A stretch of DNA of 64,000 nucleotides, taken from the NCBI RefSeq assembly GCF_002102185.1, contig NZ_LQOW01000016.1, positions 1-64,000 on the forward strand. The letters are read 5' to 3'. Positions 62,660-64,000 of the stretch are shown here, one piece after another. Made by a program: the position numbers and the translations under genes. This DNA is from Mycobacterium fragae. Lineage in GTDB: Bacteria; Actinomycetota; Actinomycetes; Mycobacteriales; Mycobacteriaceae. The notes below the pieces were generated by a model. It made no database searches, was not told where the DNA came from, and saw nothing but the letters and a program-made list of their open reading frames with translations. Position 1 is the first letter of the stretch; each line of letters begins with the position of its first letter.

Positions 62660-64000
62660 CTAGACTTCGATGACGGTCGGCACGATCATCGGCTGGCGGC
62701 GATACGTCTCGCCGACCCACTTGCCGACTGCGCGGCGTACCGCCTGGGCGATCCGGGCCGGTTCGGTGACATTCTCGGCCACCAGCGACTCCAACTCCGC
62801 CTCGACCTTGCGCACGGCCGGCTCCAGCGCCTTGGGGTCTTCGGAGAAGCCGCGCGAGTGCAGATGCGGCGCGGCAGCGGGACGCCCGGTACCACGCCGC
62901 ACCACCACGGTCACCGCGACGAAACCCGACGCCAGGATCAGCCGTTCACCCAGAGTGATGTCGCCGACGTCGCCGGTGATCAGGCCGTCGACGAACATCT
63001 TGCCGACCGGCACAGCGCCGGCGATCCTGGCCTTTCCACCGACCAGGTCGACGCTGACCCCGTTCTCCGCCAACAGGATTGACTCTTCCGGCACACCGGT
63101 GCTGGCGGCGAGCTTGGCGTTGGCCCGCAGCATCCGCCAGGTCCCGTGCACCGGCATGACATTGCGGGGCCGCACCCCGTTGTACAGGAACAGCAGTTCA
63201 CCGGAATAGGCGTGGCCCGAAACATGCACGCGGACTTGCTGATTGGTGACGACACGCGCCCCGATCTTGGACAGCTCGTCGATGATGCCGTACACGGCCT
63301 CCTCGTTGCCCGGTATCAGCGACGACGACAAGATGATCAGGTCGTCGGCGGTCAGCGTGATGCTGCGATGTTCGCCGCGTGACATCCGCGCCAGCGCCGA
63401 CATCGGCTCACCCTGAGTTCCGGTGGTGATCAGCACGATCTTTTCGGGCGGCATCATCTCGGCGGCACCGATGTCGATCAGGTCCGAATCGGCCGCCCGC
63501 AGGAATCCCAGCTCTCTGGCGATGCCCATGTTGCGCACCATCGACCGCCCGACGAACGACACCCGCCGGCCCAGCGCCACCGCGGCGTCGATGATCTGTT
63601 GCACCCGGTCGACGTTGGAGGCAAAGCATGCCACCAGCACCCGCCCGTGAGCGCCGCGGATCAGCCGGTGCAGCGTCGGCCCGATTTCGCTTTCGGACGG
63701 CCCGACGCCGGGGATCTCGGCGTTGGTCGAGTCGCACAGGAACAGGTCCACGCCGTCGTCGCCGAGCCGGGACATGCCGGGCAGGTCGGTGGGCCGGCCA
63801 TCCAGCGGCAACTGGTCCAGTTTGATGTCGCCGGTGTGCAATACGGTCCCGGCGCCGGTACGCACGGCGATGGCCAGCGCGTCCGGAATGGAGTGGTTGA
63901 CGGCGAAGTACTCGCACTCGAACACGCCGTGGGTGCTGCGCTGTCCCTCAGCGACCTCGATGAACACCGGTTTGAGGCCGTGCTCACGGCATTTCGCGGC
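62660..64000 (-). CDS. rnj: Ribonuclease J (5' end outside the window)
   Basis: The last 446 codons of an RNase J gene (Rv2752c-like) are visible; the N-terminal part with the first metal-binding histidine motif lies beyond 64000. The visible part has metal-site residues in L-H-T-G-D-I-K-L-D and the D-S-T-N-A-E loop. The beta-CASP domain follows (V-A-C-F-A-S-N-V-D-R and H-V-S-G-H-A-Y-S-G-E), then P-V-H-G-T-W-R-M-L and a C-terminal domain. It acts as an endo- and 5'-3' exoribonuclease in RNA decay and rRNA maturation. In M. tuberculosis loss of the homologue raises drug tolerance. Confidence 0.92.
   Translation of the reverse strand, partial: AAKCREHGLKPVFIEVAEGQRSTHGVFECEYFAVNHSIPDALAIAVRTGAGTVLHTGDIKLDQLPLDGRPTDLPGMSRLGDDGVDLFLCDSTNAEIPGVGPSESEIGPTLHRLIRGAHGRVLVACFASNVDRVQQIIDAAVALGRRVSFVGRSMVRNMGIARELGFLRAADSDLIDIGAAEMMPPEKIVLITTGTQGEPMSALARMSRGEHRSITLTADDLIILSSSLIPGNEEAVYGIIDELSKIGARVVTNQQVRVHVSGHAYSGELLFLYNGVRPRNVMPVHGTWRMLRANAKLAASTGVPEESILLAENGVSVDLVGGKARIAGAVPVGKMFVDGLITGDVGDITLGERLILASGFVAVTVVVRRGTGRPAAAPHLHSRGFSEDPKALEPAVRKVEAELESLVAENVTEPARIAQAVRRAVGKWVGETYRRQPMIVPTVIEV

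Noticed and set aside
1..64000. tRNA, rRNA, CRISPR array, prophage or insertion sequence
   Set aside because: None was recognised by eye. A tRNAscan-type or IS search could still find something short.

Overview
The window is GC-rich chromosomal DNA from a mycobacterium. Gene content and order follow the Mycobacterium tuberculosis H37Rv segment from about Rv2686c to Rv2752c almost gene for gene (locus numbers are recalled from knowledge, no search was run). RecA lacks the intein known from M. tuberculosis and M. leprae, the glutamate transporter gluABCD lies between miaB and recX, and several extra genes are present. This points to a non-tuberculous species. The ESAT-6-like gene and PPE debris at the left edge would fit a slow grower, but the species cannot be named from the sequence alone.

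Layout. 1-3500 is a decayed accessory stretch: the tail of an EsxN-type gene, a frameshifted PPE-SVP/SHOCT remnant, one intact DUF389 membrane protein, and fused fragments of a CsoR-type regulator and a DUF421 protein. 3508-7662 holds a three-gene ABC efflux operon (the fluoroquinolone-pump type), a divergent MarR-type regulator, and an RNA uridine methyltransferase. 7659-12109 holds an APC permease facing the ceoB-ceoC (TrkA-type) pair and a membrane protein/OB-fold pair. 12232-17612 holds small conserved actinobacterial genes around dut, cei, suhB and ppgK, with a perfect CRP-type site between two of them. 17802-25661 is the sigma-factor block: sigA, an inserted mycofactocin-type SDR and an NTF2-like gene, ridA, several small DUF genes, sigB behind an ECF-type promoter, a strong hairpin, and ideR.

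25662-35082 runs from the DUF4192 gene through a trypsin-like lipoprotein protease that occupies the slot where H37Rv has sthA, then PAC2, hydrolase, PhzF and nitrobindin genes, to the SOS cluster nrdR-chiZ-lexA with LexA boxes and a large LGFP-repeat surface protein. 35321-43122 contains terC, fadE20, an unrecognised 167-residue gene, and a same-strand run hflX-dapF-miaA-(LigB-like)-EamA. 43435-51604 contains the DUF349 gene, miaB, gluABCD, recX and recA. recA carries both a LexA box and a RecA-independent (PafBC-type) promoter motif.

51843-56867 contains a DUF3046 gene, a glycosyltransferase, ephG, and the envelope-stress operon clgR-pspA-pspM behind a promoter with the same ECF-type layout as sigB. 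56922-64000 contains argA, ftsK, a DUF2834 gene, a monooxygenase/mycofactocin SDR/methyltransferase run, and the 3' part of the RNase J gene.

Regulatory themes recur. SOS control covers lexA, chiZ and recA. ECF-sigma envelope stress covers sigB and clgR-pspA. Many neighbours overlap by 4 bases in the same or opposite orientation, so the block is very compact. No tRNA, rRNA, CRISPR array, insertion sequence or prophage was recognised.
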